DNA of 64,000 bases, from assembly GCF_000717645.1 (NCBI RefSeq), contig NZ_JNZZ01000015.1:62001-126000 (forward strand), read 5' to 3'. The position numbers and the translations under genes were made by a program. Below, in pieces: positions 1 through 8,180 of this stretch. The notes beneath the pieces are model-generated. The model was not told where the DNA came from. It was given only the letters and a program-made list of their open reading frames with translations, and did not search any database. This DNA comes from Streptomyces californicus. GTDB lineage: Bacteria; Actinomycetota; Actinomycetes; Streptomycetales; Streptomycetaceae. Position 1 is the first letter of the stretch. Each line of letters begins with the position of its first letter.

Positions 1-562
1 ACATCCGGGCCAGGTGCCAGGGGCCGGGGGTGACGGTGGTGGCCTTGCTGCCCTCGGCGGGCCCGGTGCCGCCGCCGACGAGGGTGGTGATGCCGCTGGA
101 CAGCGCCTGGTCGATGAGGGTGGGCGAGATGAAGTGGACGTGGGCGTCGACCGCTCCGGCCGTGAGCAGCTTTCCGTTGCCGGCGATGATCTCGGTCTCC
201 GGCCCGATCACGAGGTCGGGGTGGACGCCGTCCATGGTGTCCGGGTTCCCGGCCTTGCCGATGCCGGTGATCCGGCCGTCCCGGATGCCGAGGTCGGCCT
301 TGACGATGCCCCAGTGGTCGATGATCACGACCCCGGTGACGACCGTGTCGGGCGCCCCCTCGGCGCGGGTGGTGCGGGCCTGGCCCATCGACTCGCGGAT
401 CACCTTGCCGCCGCCGAACACCGCCTCGTCGCCCGCGTTTCCGGGCCCGCCCGAGCGGTCCTCCTCGATCTCGACGAAGAGGTCGGTGTCGGCGAGCCGG
501 ACGCGGTCGCCGGTGGTGGGCCCGAACAGGTCGGCGTAGACGGCTCTGTCGAGGTCAGGCAT
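1..562 (-). CDS. ureC: Urease subunit alpha, N-terminal part (runs off the window)
   Basis: Catalytic subunit of urease, which hydrolyses urea to ammonia and carbamate at a dinuclear nickel centre in the cytoplasm. Only about the first 187 residues are present; the rest lies beyond base 1. The N-terminus ([20 protein letters not shown]) is typical of UreC, and the His-X-His nickel-ligand motif is seen as HVHF in the segment [11 protein letters not shown]. The carbamylated Lys and the active-site flap lie outside. The ATG overlaps the ureB stop by 8 bases (ATGCCTGA), so translation is probably coupled. Part of a leftward ureA-ureB-ureC operon. Confidence 0.97.
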   Translation of the reverse strand, partial: MPDLDRAVYADLFGPTTGDRVRLADTDLFVEIEEDRSGGPGNAGDEAVFGGGKVIRESMGQARTTRAEGAPDTVVTGVVIIDHWGIVKADLGIRDGRITGIGKAGNPDTMDGVHPDLVIGPETEIIAGNGKLLTAGAVDAHVHFISPTLIDQALSSGITTLVGGGTGPAEGSKATTVTPGPWHLARM

Positions 563-866
563 CGAGGGCACCTCCGGTTTCGCCGCGCAGGCCGGGGACG
601 ACGCGGCGGCCGGTGAGGGGGACGAGTTCGACGTCGGCGGGGATGCCGGGCTCGAAGCGGGCCGCCGTGCCGGCGGCGATGTTCAGCCGCAGGCCGCGGG
701 CGGCGGCGCGGTCGAAGCGCAGCCCGGGGTTGGCCTCGGCGAAGTGGTAGTGGGAGCCGACCTGGACGGGCCGGTCGGCGGCGTTGAGGACGGTGAGGCG
801 GGTGACCGCACGCCCCTCGTTGAGGGGGATGTCCCCGTCTCCGTAGAGGATCTCTCCGGGAATCAC
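555..866 (-). CDS. ureB: Urease subunit beta
   Basis: Structural beta subunit of urease, 103 aa, the usual length for a free-standing UreB. The family signature [18 protein letters not shown] is at the N-terminus and [18 protein letters not shown] follows near residues 35-50. The GTG at 866 was chosen because the family begins with (V/I)IPGE and the upstream frame is the antisense/out-of-frame extension of ureA. It starts 13 bases after ureA and overlaps ureC by 8 bases, so the three subunits are co-translated. Confidence 0.96.
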   Translation of the reverse strand: MIPGEILYGDGDIPLNEGRAVTRLTVLNAADRPVQVGSHYHFAEANPGLRFDRAAARGLRLNIAAGTAARFEPGIPADVELVPLTGRRVVPGLRGETGGALDA

Positions 867-879
867 CGGCGCGCCCCCG

Positions 880-1182
<303 letters not shown>

Positions 1183-1319
1183 GCTTCCACCTCATCGTCT
1201 TCCGTCCGGCACCGGCTCCGGACGCAGCGGGACCCTATCCCCGTTCAACAATCCGTTGAAGGCGAAGAGGCCACCCACGACCAGGCATTGCACGTTAGAG
1301 CGGAAGTTTTTCCGGCGCG

Positions 1320-1940
1320 TTAACTGATCTTTTGCGTCTTCATGGCCATCAGACCGCGCAACCCTCCCTCCAGCACCTGCGGCCGCACGTCCCCGAAGAG
1401 CGCCTCCTGCACGATGAACCCCTGCGCCGTCGCGATCATCGCGCGCGCCATGTGATCACTCGCGGCGTCGCTCTCCAGGATTCCGGCGGCCCGATAGGCG
1501 TCGACGAGCTCCGTCCAGGCTCCGCGCATGAGGGTGTACCCCTCGTCCAGCAGGGCGGCGAGCCGTTCGTCGCGCAGGGTCTCGGACCAGAGCTGGACGA
1601 CGAGCGCGGCGAAGGTGCGCGGCTCCAGTCCGTGCACCCGCCCCGCGAGGACACCGCCGAGGACGCGGGCGAGCAGTGCGTCCGGGGTGGGCGGCGGCGT
1701 CAGGCGGGCGGCCTCCTGGAAGGCGCCCCGGATGACGCCGAAGGTCTCCTCGGTGATGGCCGCGATGATGTCGTCCTTGCCGGGGAAGTAGCGGTAGACC
1801 GCCCCTGCGGAGAGCCCCACTTCCTTGAGGACGTCCTGCATGGACGTGGCATGGAAGCCGTTGCGGGCGAAGCAGCGCGCGGCGCCGTCGAGAATCTGAC
1901 GGCGACGGGCGTCGAGGTGTTCCTGGGTTACGCGAGCCAT
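1320..1940 (-). CDS. TetR family transcriptional regulator
   Basis: Predicted DNA-binding repressor of 206 aa. The N-terminal helix-turn-helix (residues about 10-55: ILDGAARCFARNGFHATSMQ ... LSAGAVYRYFPGKDDII) is a standard TetR_N domain, followed by an all-helical ligand/dimerisation domain. The ATG at 1940 (MARVTQEHLDARRR) was preferred over an in-frame start at 1976, because the longer version would run through the operator region and lacks a ribosome site. The gene is divergent from the membrane protein at 2086 and the gap holds two near-identical operator sequences. Autoregulation and repression of the neighbour are therefore likely; the ligand is unknown. Confidence 0.93.
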   Translation of the reverse strand: MARVTQEHLDARRRQILDGAARCFARNGFHATSMQDVLKEVGLSAGAVYRYFPGKDDIIAAITEETFGVIRGAFQEAARLTPPPTPDALLARVLGGVLAGRVHGLEPRTFAALVVQLWSETLRDERLAALLDEGYTLMRGAWTELVDAYRAAGILESDAASDHMARAMIATAQGFIVQEALFGDVRPQVLEGGLRGLMAMKTQKIS

Positions 1941-1951
1941 GCGCCCCAACC

Positions 1952-2030
1952 TAAAACGAACGTTCCTTCTTGACAATCGAACGCGCGATGCCGACAGTGG
2001 GGCCAGGGCGTAAAACGAACGATCCTTCTT
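1952..2030. promoter_or_regulatory. Twin TetR-type operators in the divergent promoter region
   Basis: Two 20-base sequences differ at one position: taaaacgaacgttccttctt at 1952-1971 and taaaacgaacgatccttctt at 2011-2030, starts 59 bases apart. The core AACGAACGTTCCTT of the first is an imperfect palindrome around GAACGTTC, as expected for a TetR dimer site. A TTGACA box at 1970-1975 abuts the first copy and points toward the downstream membrane gene, with a weak GACAGT 17 bases on. The operator/promoter assignment is inference. Confidence 0.75.
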
Positions 2031-2085
2031 TTAGATGGCTCCCCCGCCGCCCCGCTCCCGTCGCTCCACGAATCGAGGCCCCCTC

Positions 2086-3084
2086 ATGCCCACCGCACCC
2101 GACCGCCGCGCGGTGGCGGTCGCCCTGCTCGTCCCCCTGGTGGCGATCCTCGCCCTCTGGGCGTTCGCCTGGCCCGCCGCCCGGATCGCGCCACGTGACC
2201 TCCCGGTGGGAGTGGCGGGCGCGGCGCCGGCCGCCGAGCGGATGGAGCAGCGCTTCGAGGAGCGCGAGGGGGCCTTCGAGGTGCACCGCTTCGCCGACGA
2301 GGCCGCCGCCCGCGCCGCCATCGAGGACCGGACCGTATACGGAGCCGTCGTCGTCGGCCCGCGGGGGCCGCACCTGCTCACGGCCTCGGCCGCGAGCCCG
2401 GTCGTCTCCCAACTGCTGCGCGAGGCCGTGACGGCGTCAGCCCCCGAGGGCGCCCAGGTCCGCGTCACCGACGTGGTGGCCACGCCCTCCGCCGACCCCC
2501 GGGGCAGCGTGCTCGGCGCGAGCATGCTGCCGCTGGCCCTGGCCGGGATGGCGGCCGGAGCCGTGGTCACCCTGGCCGGGCTGCGCGGCGCGCGGGCCGC
2601 GGCGACCCTGGTCGCGACGGCGGCGCTGGCCGGCATCGCCGTCACCGCCGTGGCGCACAGCTGGCTCGGCGCGCTCGCGGGCGACTGGTGGACGGAGGCG
2701 GGCGCGCTCGCCCTGACCGTCCTGGCCATCGGTTCGGCGGTGGCCGGGCTCGCCGCCCTGCTCGGGCCGCGCGGCATCGGACTCGGCGCACTGCTGATGG
2801 TCCTGCTGGGGAACAGCTTCTCCGGCGTCACCAGCGCACCCGAACTGCTGCCGGAGCCCGTCGGCGCGATCGGCCAGTGGCTCCCGCCGGGCGCGGGCGG
2901 TTCACTGCTGCGGTCGGTCGGCTTCTTCGACGGCGGCGCGGCGGGCGGGGCCGTACTGACGCTCTCGCTCTGGTCGGCGCTCGGACTGGCGGCCGTCCTG
3001 CTCGCCCGCCGGAAGCCGGCCGGGACCGGGCCGGTCGAGCCCCGTCCCGCCGATCCCGCCCGGGAACCGGCCCTCGCCGGCTGA
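2086..3084 (+). CDS. Multi-pass membrane protein, ABC-2/YhgE-like permease
   Basis: Membrane protein of 332 aa. It has an N-terminal transmembrane helix (residues about 10-33), an extracytoplasmic domain of roughly 110 residues, and about five C-terminal helices separated by Gly/Ala loops ([19 protein letters not shown] onward). This matches the one-plus-five layout of ABC-2 type/YhgE-DUF3533 proteins, which act in export or as stress-induced membrane proteins. The ATG at 2086 follows a GAGG box 7 bases upstream; an in-frame ATG at 2035 lacks one and overlaps the operator. No ATPase partner is adjacent. Probably controlled by the divergent TetR regulator, which suggests drug or membrane-stress inducible efflux, not proven. 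Confidence 0.8.
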   Translation: MPTAPDRRAVAVALLVPLVAILALWAFAWPAARIAPRDLPVGVAGAAPAAERMEQRFEEREGAFEVHRFADEAAARAAIEDRTVYGAVVVGPRGPHLLTASAASPVVSQLLREAVTASAPEGAQVRVTDVVATPSADPRGSVLGASMLPLALAGMAAGAVVTLAGLRGARAAATLVATAALAGIAVTAVAHSWLGALAGDWWTEAGALALTVLAIGSAVAGLAALLGPRGIGLGALLMVLLGNSFSGVTSAPELLPEPVGAIGQWLPPGAGGSLLRSVGFFDGGAAGGAVLTLSLWSALGLAAVLLARRKPAGTGPVEPRPADPAREPALAG

Positions 3085-3101
3085 CCGGCGCACACCGACC
3101 G

Positions 3102-3140
3102 AGCCGGGTGCCCCTCCTCATCCAGGAGGGGCACCCGGCT
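3102..3140. terminator. Strong hairpin terminator
   Basis: A perfect 17-bp inverted repeat (3102-3118 with 3124-3140) with a 5-base loop, lying 17 bases after the membrane-protein stop and before the convergent antitoxin gene. No U-tract follows, as is normal in high-GC actinomycetes. Likely bidirectional. Confidence 0.85.
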
Positions 3141-3173
3141 TCGTGCTGTCGCGCGGGCGCCGGAGGCCGGTCG

Positions 3174-3464
3174 TCAGGCGTCGCGCTCGTCGCCGGCCCG
3201 GGGGTGGTGCTCGGCCGCGATGCCGAAGCTGCGCCGTTCGCCCTGAGCGGAGCGAGCGGTGCCGATCGAAGAGACCGAACTGATCACCCGCTCTTCGGCC
3301 TCGACCTCTTCCGCCTCAAGTCGTTGCAGGTCAGCGGCGGAAACCAACGCGACGAGCGGCTTGCCGTGCCGCGTCACGACGACGCGTTCACCGCCGTAGA
3401 CGACGCGGTTGATCAGTTCGGCGAGCTCCGCCCTTGCTTGCGTCACCGGAATCTCGTAGGCCAT
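3174..3464 (-). CDS. Phd/YefM-type antitoxin
   Basis: Small protein of 96 aa that starts [20 protein letters not shown] and continues [20 protein letters not shown], the classic Phd_YefM fold that binds its own operator and neutralises a Doc, YoeB or PIN toxin. The start at 3464 follows the usual family N-terminus; ATGs at 3473 and 3476 would add 3-4 residues. No toxin gene is adjacent: the neighbours are a membrane protein and a ClpP paralogue. It is either an orphan antitoxin or a plain regulator. The charged tail after residue 55 is longer than the minimal family. Confidence 0.88.
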   Translation of the reverse strand: MAYEIPVTQARAELAELINRVVYGGERVVVTRHGKPLVALVSAADLQRLEAEEVEAEERVISSVSSIGTARSAQGERRSFGIAAEHHPRAGDERDA

Positions 3465-3483
3465 AGTCCCCATCATAACCTTC

Positions 3484-3497
3484 TGTACGTCCTGTAC
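3484..3497. promoter_or_regulatory. Repeated TGTAC motif between divergent genes, candidate operator
   Basis: TGTAC occurs twice with a 9-base period (3484-3488 and 3493-3497) in a locally AT-richer patch, 20 bases upstream of the antitoxin start and about 75 bases upstream of the clpP-like gene. Because GTAC is self-complementary, the pair reads as a short operator on both strands. Phd/YefM proteins bind such sites to repress themselves. Assignment is inference from position. Confidence 0.4.
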
Positions 3498-3572
3498 ATT
3501 TTCTACGGACGGGGAGGCGGCCGGTCGCTCCGGTCCGCCGCGCCCGCGCGCATCCAGGAGAGAGGCACCGCC

Positions 3573-4196
3573 ATGATCCGCCCCACCGCTCACCGCTCCC
3601 CCTCCGCCCGGTACGTCCTGCCGGAGTTCACCGAGCGCACCGCGACCGGGACCCGCACGCTGGACCCGTACTCCAAGCTGCTGTCCGAGCGGATCGTCTT
3701 TCTGGGGAGCCCCATCGACGACACCGCGGCGAGCGACCTCGTCGCCCAGCTCATGTACCTGGAGCACGCCGATCCGGACCGGCCGCTGTCGCTGTACATC
3801 AACTCCCCCGGCGGCACGTTCGCCGCCATGGCCGCGGTGTACGACACGATGCGCTACCTCGCCTGCGACGTGGAGACCTTCTGCCTCGGGCAGGCGGGCT
3901 CCTACGCCGCGGCCCTGCTGGCGGCCGGGGCCCCGGGCCGCCGACATGCGCTGCCCGGCGCGCGGGTAGTCATCCAGCAGCCCGCACTGGAGGAACCGAT
4001 GCGGGGCCAGCCGTCCGACCTGGAGATCCACGCGCGCGAACTGGTGCGCACCCGCGAGATGTTCGCGGCCATGCTGGTCCGGCACACCGGAAGGACCCCG
4101 GAGCAGATCACCGACGACATCGAGCGCGACACCATCCTCGACGCGAAGGCCGCTCTCGCCCACGGGCTGGTCGACCACGTCGTGGAGAACCGCTGA
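3573..4196 (+). CDS. ClpP-family protease paralogue with Gln in place of catalytic His
   Basis: ClpP-fold protein of 207 aa (about 195-220 is usual). ClpP tetradecamers degrade proteins unfolded by ClpX/ClpC. The oxyanion-strand motif INSPGG is present. The nucleophile Ser is at residue about 110 ([15 protein letters not shown], where typical ClpP has GQAASMGA). The Asp-bearing segment [18 protein letters not shown] is kept. The catalytic His, normally in VMIHQPLGG, is replaced: the residues read [12 protein letters not shown], with Gln at about 135. The subunit may be proteolytically dead and act only in mixed rings. ATG at 3573 has an AGGAGAG box upstream. It may form an operon with the small gene at 4234. 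Confidence 0.9.
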   Translation: MIRPTAHRSPSARYVLPEFTERTATGTRTLDPYSKLLSERIVFLGSPIDDTAASDLVAQLMYLEHADPDRPLSLYINSPGGTFAAMAAVYDTMRYLACDVETFCLGQAGSYAAALLAAGAPGRRHALPGARVVIQQPALEEPMRGQPSDLEIHARELVRTREMFAAMLVRHTGRTPEQITDDIERDTILDAKAALAHGLVDHVVENR

Positions 4197-4233
4197 CGTC
4201 CCCGCCCGCCCACGCCGCGAAGGTGAACCGCCG

Positions 4234-4554
4234 ATGGAGCCACCGGAGTTCCCGCCCCTGCCCGCCCTGACCCGCGCCGAGGGCGAGTTCGTCGACTGCT
4301 ATCTGGCCGTGCTGGACCAGGTGGGCCGGATCAACCCGGCCCACGGCGGCGACACCTACAGCGCGCTGCGTGCCGCCCAGGCGCTGGCCTCCGGGGCGGC
4401 GGCGCTGCGCGACGCCCTGGCCCTGATGCACGAGCGCGGCGAGTCGCGCCTCCACGCGGCGGCCCTGGGGCGCGCTCTGCGCGTCCTGGACGGGGAGCGC
4501 CGGGCGGGCCGGGTCGCGATGCCTCCGGCCGGCAACCGGCCCGGCTGCGACTGA
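4234..4554 (+). CDS. Small hypothetical protein downstream of clpP paralogue
   Basis: Not recognised. 106 aa, soluble, mostly helical by composition, with Ala-rich amphipathic stretches (SALRAAQALASGAAALRDAL) and a basic, Pro/Gly-rich end. No signal peptide or membrane helix. ATG at 4234 has a GAAGGTG box about 8 bases upstream and lies 37 bases after the clpP-like stop, so co-transcription is likely. Third positions are strongly G/C, which supports real coding. It may be an accessory of the ClpP paralogue, from position only. Confidence 0.7.
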   Translation: MEPPEFPPLPALTRAEGEFVDCYLAVLDQVGRINPAHGGDTYSALRAAQALASGAAALRDALALMHERGESRLHAAALGRALRVLDGERRAGRVAMPPAGNRPGCD

Positions 4555-5030
4555 GCGCATCGGTCGGCGGGCGGAGCGGTGACGGTCGCGAGCGGGCCGG
4601 TCGCCCCGACGGGCGGGCTTCCGCCGGCCGGATCGACCGAGGCGCCGCGACCGGTGACGCCCGGGGACGGCGCCCGCTCGGGCCGCCGTCCCAGGCGTCC
4701 GCCCTCCGCTCGGAGTTCTCCGTCGCACCGGTAGCGACACGCCCGATCCCGGGCTCGAATTTCCTCGCTCGTTCGGCGTAGACGTTCACTCGCGCGAGCG
4801 ACGACTCAACTTGCGTTCCGCGCCCGGGTCATACTCGAAATCTGCCCTTTCGTCGCTGGTACGGGGGTGTGCGCCGGGCTCGATCACCGGAGCGAATCCG
4901 GCCTGTCCACTCGAATGGATCAGGCGTGAGGAGACTCACAAACCACCGTTTCAGCTCGGAAATCCGGCACTGAGTGAGTCAAGATCCCTGGGACGACAAG
5001 CCCCCGCCACCGCGGCGGGGCGGTCCGGGC
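4555..5030. other. Gene-free stretch upstream of the riboswitch
   Basis: No convincing gene in these 476 bases: open frames on both strands are Arg/Ser/Pro-rich shadows without ribosome sites. The part from about 4760 to 4980 has lower GC than its surroundings, as expected for a promoter region. A TTGCGT box at 4811-4816 and a CATACT/TACTCG patch about 15 bases later could drive the c-di-AMP riboswitch transcript. A GC-rich hairpin lies at about 5000-5021 (GCCCCCGCC / GGCGGGGC). Confidence 0.5.
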
Positions 5031-5207
5031 GGACGCCGAGTCCTGCCGCCGCCCGGATGACTGGTCGACAGGAAGTGGATCGGCAGGAGTGGAGGACCCG
5101 AGCACAACGGGCCGACCGGGAGACCGGGAAGCCCTCGGGGTGAAGCCGCTACGCGGCCGGGCAACTTCGCCAGCCCGAACCCGACAGGTCATCCTTCACA
5201 GGCGGCT
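5031..5207 (+). ncRNA. ydaO-yuaA type c-di-AMP riboswitch
   Basis: The leader of the NlpC/P60 gene has the conserved blocks of the ydaO-yuaA riboswitch in order: GACGCCGAGTCCTGCCGCC at the 5' side, GGCAGGAGTGGAGGACCC, then CTCGGGGTGAAGCCGC, GGGCAACTTCGCCAGCCCG, AACCCGACAGGTCATCCTT and CACAGGCGG at the 3' end. This class binds cyclic di-AMP and, in actinomycetes, typically precedes cell-wall hydrolase genes and switches them off when c-di-AMP is high. The element ends about 15 bases before the start codon. Boundaries are approximate. Confidence 0.9.
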
Positions 5208-5222
5208 GACGAAGGGTTGCGC

Positions 5223-5693
5223 ATGCCTGCGCAGGTTCATGTCCCGTCTCTGTTCGCCCGGGTCGGTACGGCCTCGGCACTCACCCTGGCCGTGACGTCC
5301 ACGATGCTGGCGCCCGGTCTGGTGAGCGACGCCGAAGCGGCCACCCACTCGACGAAGGCGCTCAAGGTCGCCGCGTCGAAGAAGGGGGCCCCGTACAAGT
5401 ACGGTGCGGCCGGTCCCCACCGCTTCGACTGCTCGGGCCTCACGGTCTACTCGTTCAAGAAGGCGGGGAAGAAGCTCCCCCGCACGGCACAGCAGCAGTA
5501 CAACAAGACCCGCCATATCGGGAAGTCGCAGCGCAAACGCGGCGACCTCGTGTTCTTCCATTCGGGGCGCAGCGTCTACCACGTGGGCATCTACGCCGGG
5601 AACGGCAAGATCTGGCACTCCCCCAAATCGGGAGACGTGGTACGACTGGCGAAAATCTGGTCCAAGAGCGTCTGGTACGGACGGGTCCGCTGA
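5223..5693 (+). CDS. Secreted NlpC/P60 peptidoglycan hydrolase
   Basis: Exported cell-wall endopeptidase, 156 aa, cleaving within peptide stems. A Sec signal peptide covers residues 1-37, with cleavage probably after SDAEA. The rest is one NlpC/P60 domain: the catalytic Cys lies in FDCSGLTVYSF, the catalytic His in VYHVGIYAGNGK, and the third polar residue in the WHSPKSGDVV segment. The ATG at 5223 has GAAGGG 6 bases upstream; a TTG at 5217 is less likely. A c-di-AMP riboswitch directly upstream ties expression to osmotic and wall status. The very basic mature domain (many Lys/Arg) suits wall binding. Confidence 0.95.
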   Translation: MPAQVHVPSLFARVGTASALTLAVTSTMLAPGLVSDAEAATHSTKALKVAASKKGAPYKYGAAGPHRFDCSGLTVYSFKKAGKKLPRTAQQQYNKTRHIGKSQRKRGDLVFFHSGRSVYHVGIYAGNGKIWHSPKSGDVVRLAKIWSKSVWYGRVR

Positions 5694-5772
5694 CCCACCG
5701 GCCGGACGCTCTTCCCTTGGGGAACGGCCGGGCTCCGTGAAGGGCGCCCGGCCCCTGCCCGACGGGGACGTA

Positions 5773-5805
5773 CGGGCGGCTCGCGCGTCGTCGCGGAGCC
5801 GCCCG
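5773..5805. terminator. Hairpin between convergent genes
   Basis: Inverted repeat cgggcggctc (5773-5782) with gagccgcccg (5796-5805), 10-bp perfect stem and 13-base loop, located between the NlpC/P60 stop and the stop of the convergent LysE gene. Likely a bidirectional terminator. Confidence 0.7.
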
Positions 5806-5824
5806 GCCACCCCGGCGCCGCCGT

Positions 5825-6472
5825 TCAGCGCAGCAGCGGCCCGGTGACCAGGGCCAGTCCCAGCCCGGTGAGCGCCACTCCGCTGCCGCCCTCGACGACG
5901 CGGGCGGTGCGCGGGCGGCGCAGCCACCGGCCGAGCCGGTCCACGAGCAGGGCGACCGCCGGGAACCAGATCAGCGCCAGCACCACCACGACCGCCGCCA
6001 GCAGCAGGGTCCGGGGCAGCGGCGGCTGCCCATGGGGCACGAACTGCGGCAGCAAGCTGAGGAAGAGGACCGGCGCCTTCGGGTTGAGCGCGTTGGTCAG
6101 GAAGCCCTGGCGCAGGGCGCGTCCGAACTCCCGGGGAGCGGGCCGCCCCGCCCCGTCGTCCGCCGTTCCCTCCTCGCTCTGCCCGCTCCGGCGGCGCAGC
6201 GCGTACAGCGCGCTGATCCCGAGGTAGAGCACGTACGCGCCGCCGAGCAGTTGGACGGTGCGGAAGAGGACCGGCAGGGTCACCAGGACGGCGGCGAGTC
6301 CCGCGACCGCGAGCGCCGTGTGCACCAGCAGCCCGCCGGCGACGCCGAGCGCGGTGGCCAGGCCGGCGGTGCGGGAGGCCAGGGCGTTGCGTACGACGAC
6401 GGTGAAATCGGCGCCGGGCAGCGCGACCATGCCGGCGGCGACCCCGGTGAAGGCGATCAGTTGTGCGTCCAT
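5825..6472 (-). CDS. LysE/RhtB family amino-acid exporter
   Basis: Inner-membrane exporter of 215 aa with about six transmembrane segments, the usual size and layout of LysE/RhtB translocators. The N-terminus (FTGVAAGMVALPGADFTVVVRNAL) and the loop segment FLTNALNPKAPVLFLSLLPQF match the family signatures (P-G-P/A near the start, NPKA in the middle). A charged cytoplasmic loop (RRRSGQSEEGTADDGAGRP) separates helices 3 and 4. It is divergent from a LysR regulator with 72 bases between starts, the usual arrangement for substrate-induced export; the substrate cannot be read from sequence. Confidence 0.93.
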   Translation of the reverse strand: MDAQLIAFTGVAAGMVALPGADFTVVVRNALASRTAGLATALGVAGGLLVHTALAVAGLAAVLVTLPVLFRTVQLLGGAYVLYLGISALYALRRRSGQSEEGTADDGAGRPAPREFGRALRQGFLTNALNPKAPVLFLSLLPQFVPHGQPPLPRTLLLAAVVVVLALIWFPAVALLVDRLGRWLRRPRTARVVEGGSGVALTGLGLALVTGPLLR

Positions 6473-6544
6473 GGGTCCACCCTGGACCTGCGGAGCCTTT
6501 AGCGTGTACTTGCAATCTTCTGGGTCTGCCTAAAGGAACGCTTC

Positions 6545-7468
6545 ATGTACGACCCGACGCGGCTCGCCGCGCTCGTGGCGGTCGCGGAGGCGGGTTCGAT
6601 CACCCGGGCCGCCGCCCGCCTGGGCTACACCGCGCCCGCGCTCTCCCAGCAGCTGGCCAAGCTGGAGCGGGAGGCCGGGGCCGCGCTGCTGGTACGCCAC
6701 CACCGCGGGGCCCGGCTGACGGCGGCGGGCGAACTGCTGGCCGGCCGGGCCCGGCGGATTCTGGACGAACTGGACCAGGCCCGGCACGAACTGGCGCGTC
6801 TGGCCGGGCTCTCGGGCGGCCGGCTGCGGGTGGGGACGTTCACGACGGCCGGGATCCATCTGCTGCCGCCGGTCCTGAGCGCGTTCCGGCGGGCCCATCC
6901 CGAGGTCGATCTGGCCGTCGCCGACCACGAACCGCCCGGCGGGATCGCCGCGGTGGCCGCGGGAGAGGTCGACCTCGCCCTCACCCACGCCTACGAGCCG
7001 GGTGGTGTCGGCCCTCCCCCGGCGGGCGTGGTCGTCGAGCCCCTGCTGGTGGAGGAGCTGGTGCTGGTCACCTCGGCGGGCCACCGGCTGGCGGAGGGCA
7101 CCGGGCGGCTTCCGGTCGGGGAACTGGCGGGCCGGCCGCTGATCAGCAGCGCGCCCACGCACCCGCCCCGGCGCGGGGTCGAGATGGCGCTCGCCGAGGC
7201 CGGGGCGACCCCGGCGGTGGTCTGCGAGTCGCCGGGGTACGCCCTGGTGTGCGCGCTGGTCAGCTCGGGGCTCGGGGTGGCGGTGGTGCCGGAGATGGTC
7301 GCCTCGATGGCGCCGGCCCCGCTCTCGGTGCGGCGGCTGGAGCCCGCCTCGTTCCGCCGGACCATCTCCGTCGTGCACCGGGGCGAGCGGTCGAGCGTCG
7401 CGGCGGCGACGCTCCTCGCCCTGCTGCGCAGCGGCTTCGGCCGCGGGGGCCCGGCCGCCGCGGGCTGA
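6545..7468 (+). CDS. LysR family transcriptional regulator
   Basis: DNA-binding regulator of 307 aa. The N-terminal winged HTH spans residues about 1-60 (LAALVAVAEAGSITRAAARL, TAPALSQQLAKLEREAGAALL) and a periplasmic-binding-like effector domain covers about 90-295. ATG at 6545 has AAAGGAA upstream. Divergent from the LysE-type exporter, so it probably activates that gene in response to an amino acid or analogue. Its stop codon abuts the stop of the convergent anti-sigma gene (TGATCA), with no intergenic base. Confidence 0.95.
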   Translation: MYDPTRLAALVAVAEAGSITRAAARLGYTAPALSQQLAKLEREAGAALLVRHHRGARLTAAGELLAGRARRILDELDQARHELARLAGLSGGRLRVGTFTTAGIHLLPPVLSAFRRAHPEVDLAVADHEPPGGIAAVAAGEVDLALTHAYEPGGVGPPPAGVVVEPLLVEELVLVTSAGHRLAEGTGRLPVGELAGRPLISSAPTHPPRRGVEMALAEAGATPAVVCESPGYALVCALVSSGLGVAVVPEMVASMAPAPLSVRRLEPASFRRTISVVHRGERSSVAAATLLALLRSGFGRGGPAAAG

Positions 7469-7909
7469 TCACCCGAGGGGTTCCGGGAGCGGGACGGCCC
7501 AGGGGAGGGCCAGCCAGACCGTCTTGCCGCCCTCGGCGGTCGGGGTGACCTGGAGCCGCCCGCCGTACTCCTTGGCCAGCGACCGGATGATGGGCAGGCC
7601 GCGCCCGTTGTCCTGCCGTACGGCGGCGGGGAGCCGCTGGGGCCACCGGGGGTGACTGTCCGTGACGCCGACGTACAGCTCCTCGTCGCGGACGAGGCGC
7701 AGGACCACGGTGAAGGTGGGCGATCGGCCGAAGGTGTGCTGGACCGCGTTGGTGGCCAGCTCCGAGACGATCAGGCGGACGGTGTCGGCGAACTCGGCGT
7801 CGTCGGGCAGTCCCCACTCGGTCAACGTCCTGGCCACATGTCTGCGGGCCGAGGAGACCGAGGCCGGATCGCTCGGCAGCGTGAGGGTTGCTTCCTGATG
7901 ATCTGCCAT
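7469..7909 (-). CDS. ATP-binding (GHKL) anti-sigma/regulatory kinase-like protein
   Basis: Single-domain GHKL ATPase of 146 aa, the SpoIIAB/RsbW-like HATPase_c_2 family that is abundant in Streptomyces. The N-box is at VRLIVSELATNAVQHT, the G1 region at YVGVTDSHPRWPQ, and the G2/lid at DNGRGLPIIRSLAKEYG. Start at 7909 (MADHQEA) is the usual N-terminus; the frame is open further upstream but shows no coding sense there. It is divergent from the XRE/DUF397 pair, a grouping seen in whiJ-like developmental loci. It may bind a sigma factor or anti-sigma antagonist; the partner is unknown. Confidence 0.9.
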   Translation of the reverse strand: MADHQEATLTLPSDPASVSSARRHVARTLTEWGLPDDAEFADTVRLIVSELATNAVQHTFGRSPTFTVVLRLVRDEELYVGVTDSHPRWPQRLPAAVRQDNGRGLPIIRSLAKEYGGRLQVTPTAEGGKTVWLALPWAVPLPEPLG

Positions 7910-8180
7910 GGCGTCGCCGTCCCTTTCCCGCTCCGGGCGACCGACGGCCGACCGGGATGGTGCTTCGCGCCAGCCTGCCATCGATGAAGCTTTCTGTAAC
8001 GGCGTTCGGCCGAGATATGCATATATCTGTCGCTCGAAGCGGTGAATTCGGGACCCGGGCGGTGTGGGCGGGCGGCACACTGGCGTCTCTGCGGGCAGCG
8101 CGGGTGGCGGCCGGGCCCTTCCGGTCCGTACCGGCACAGGCACAAGCCCGTATCCACAGAGGCAGAGAGGGGAGACCTGC

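Noticed and set aside
2688..3572. Upstream extension of the clpP-like frame over the membrane-protein gene and terminator
   Set aside because: It crosses a 17-bp terminator and has out-of-frame composition. ATG 3573 has its own AGGAGAG box.
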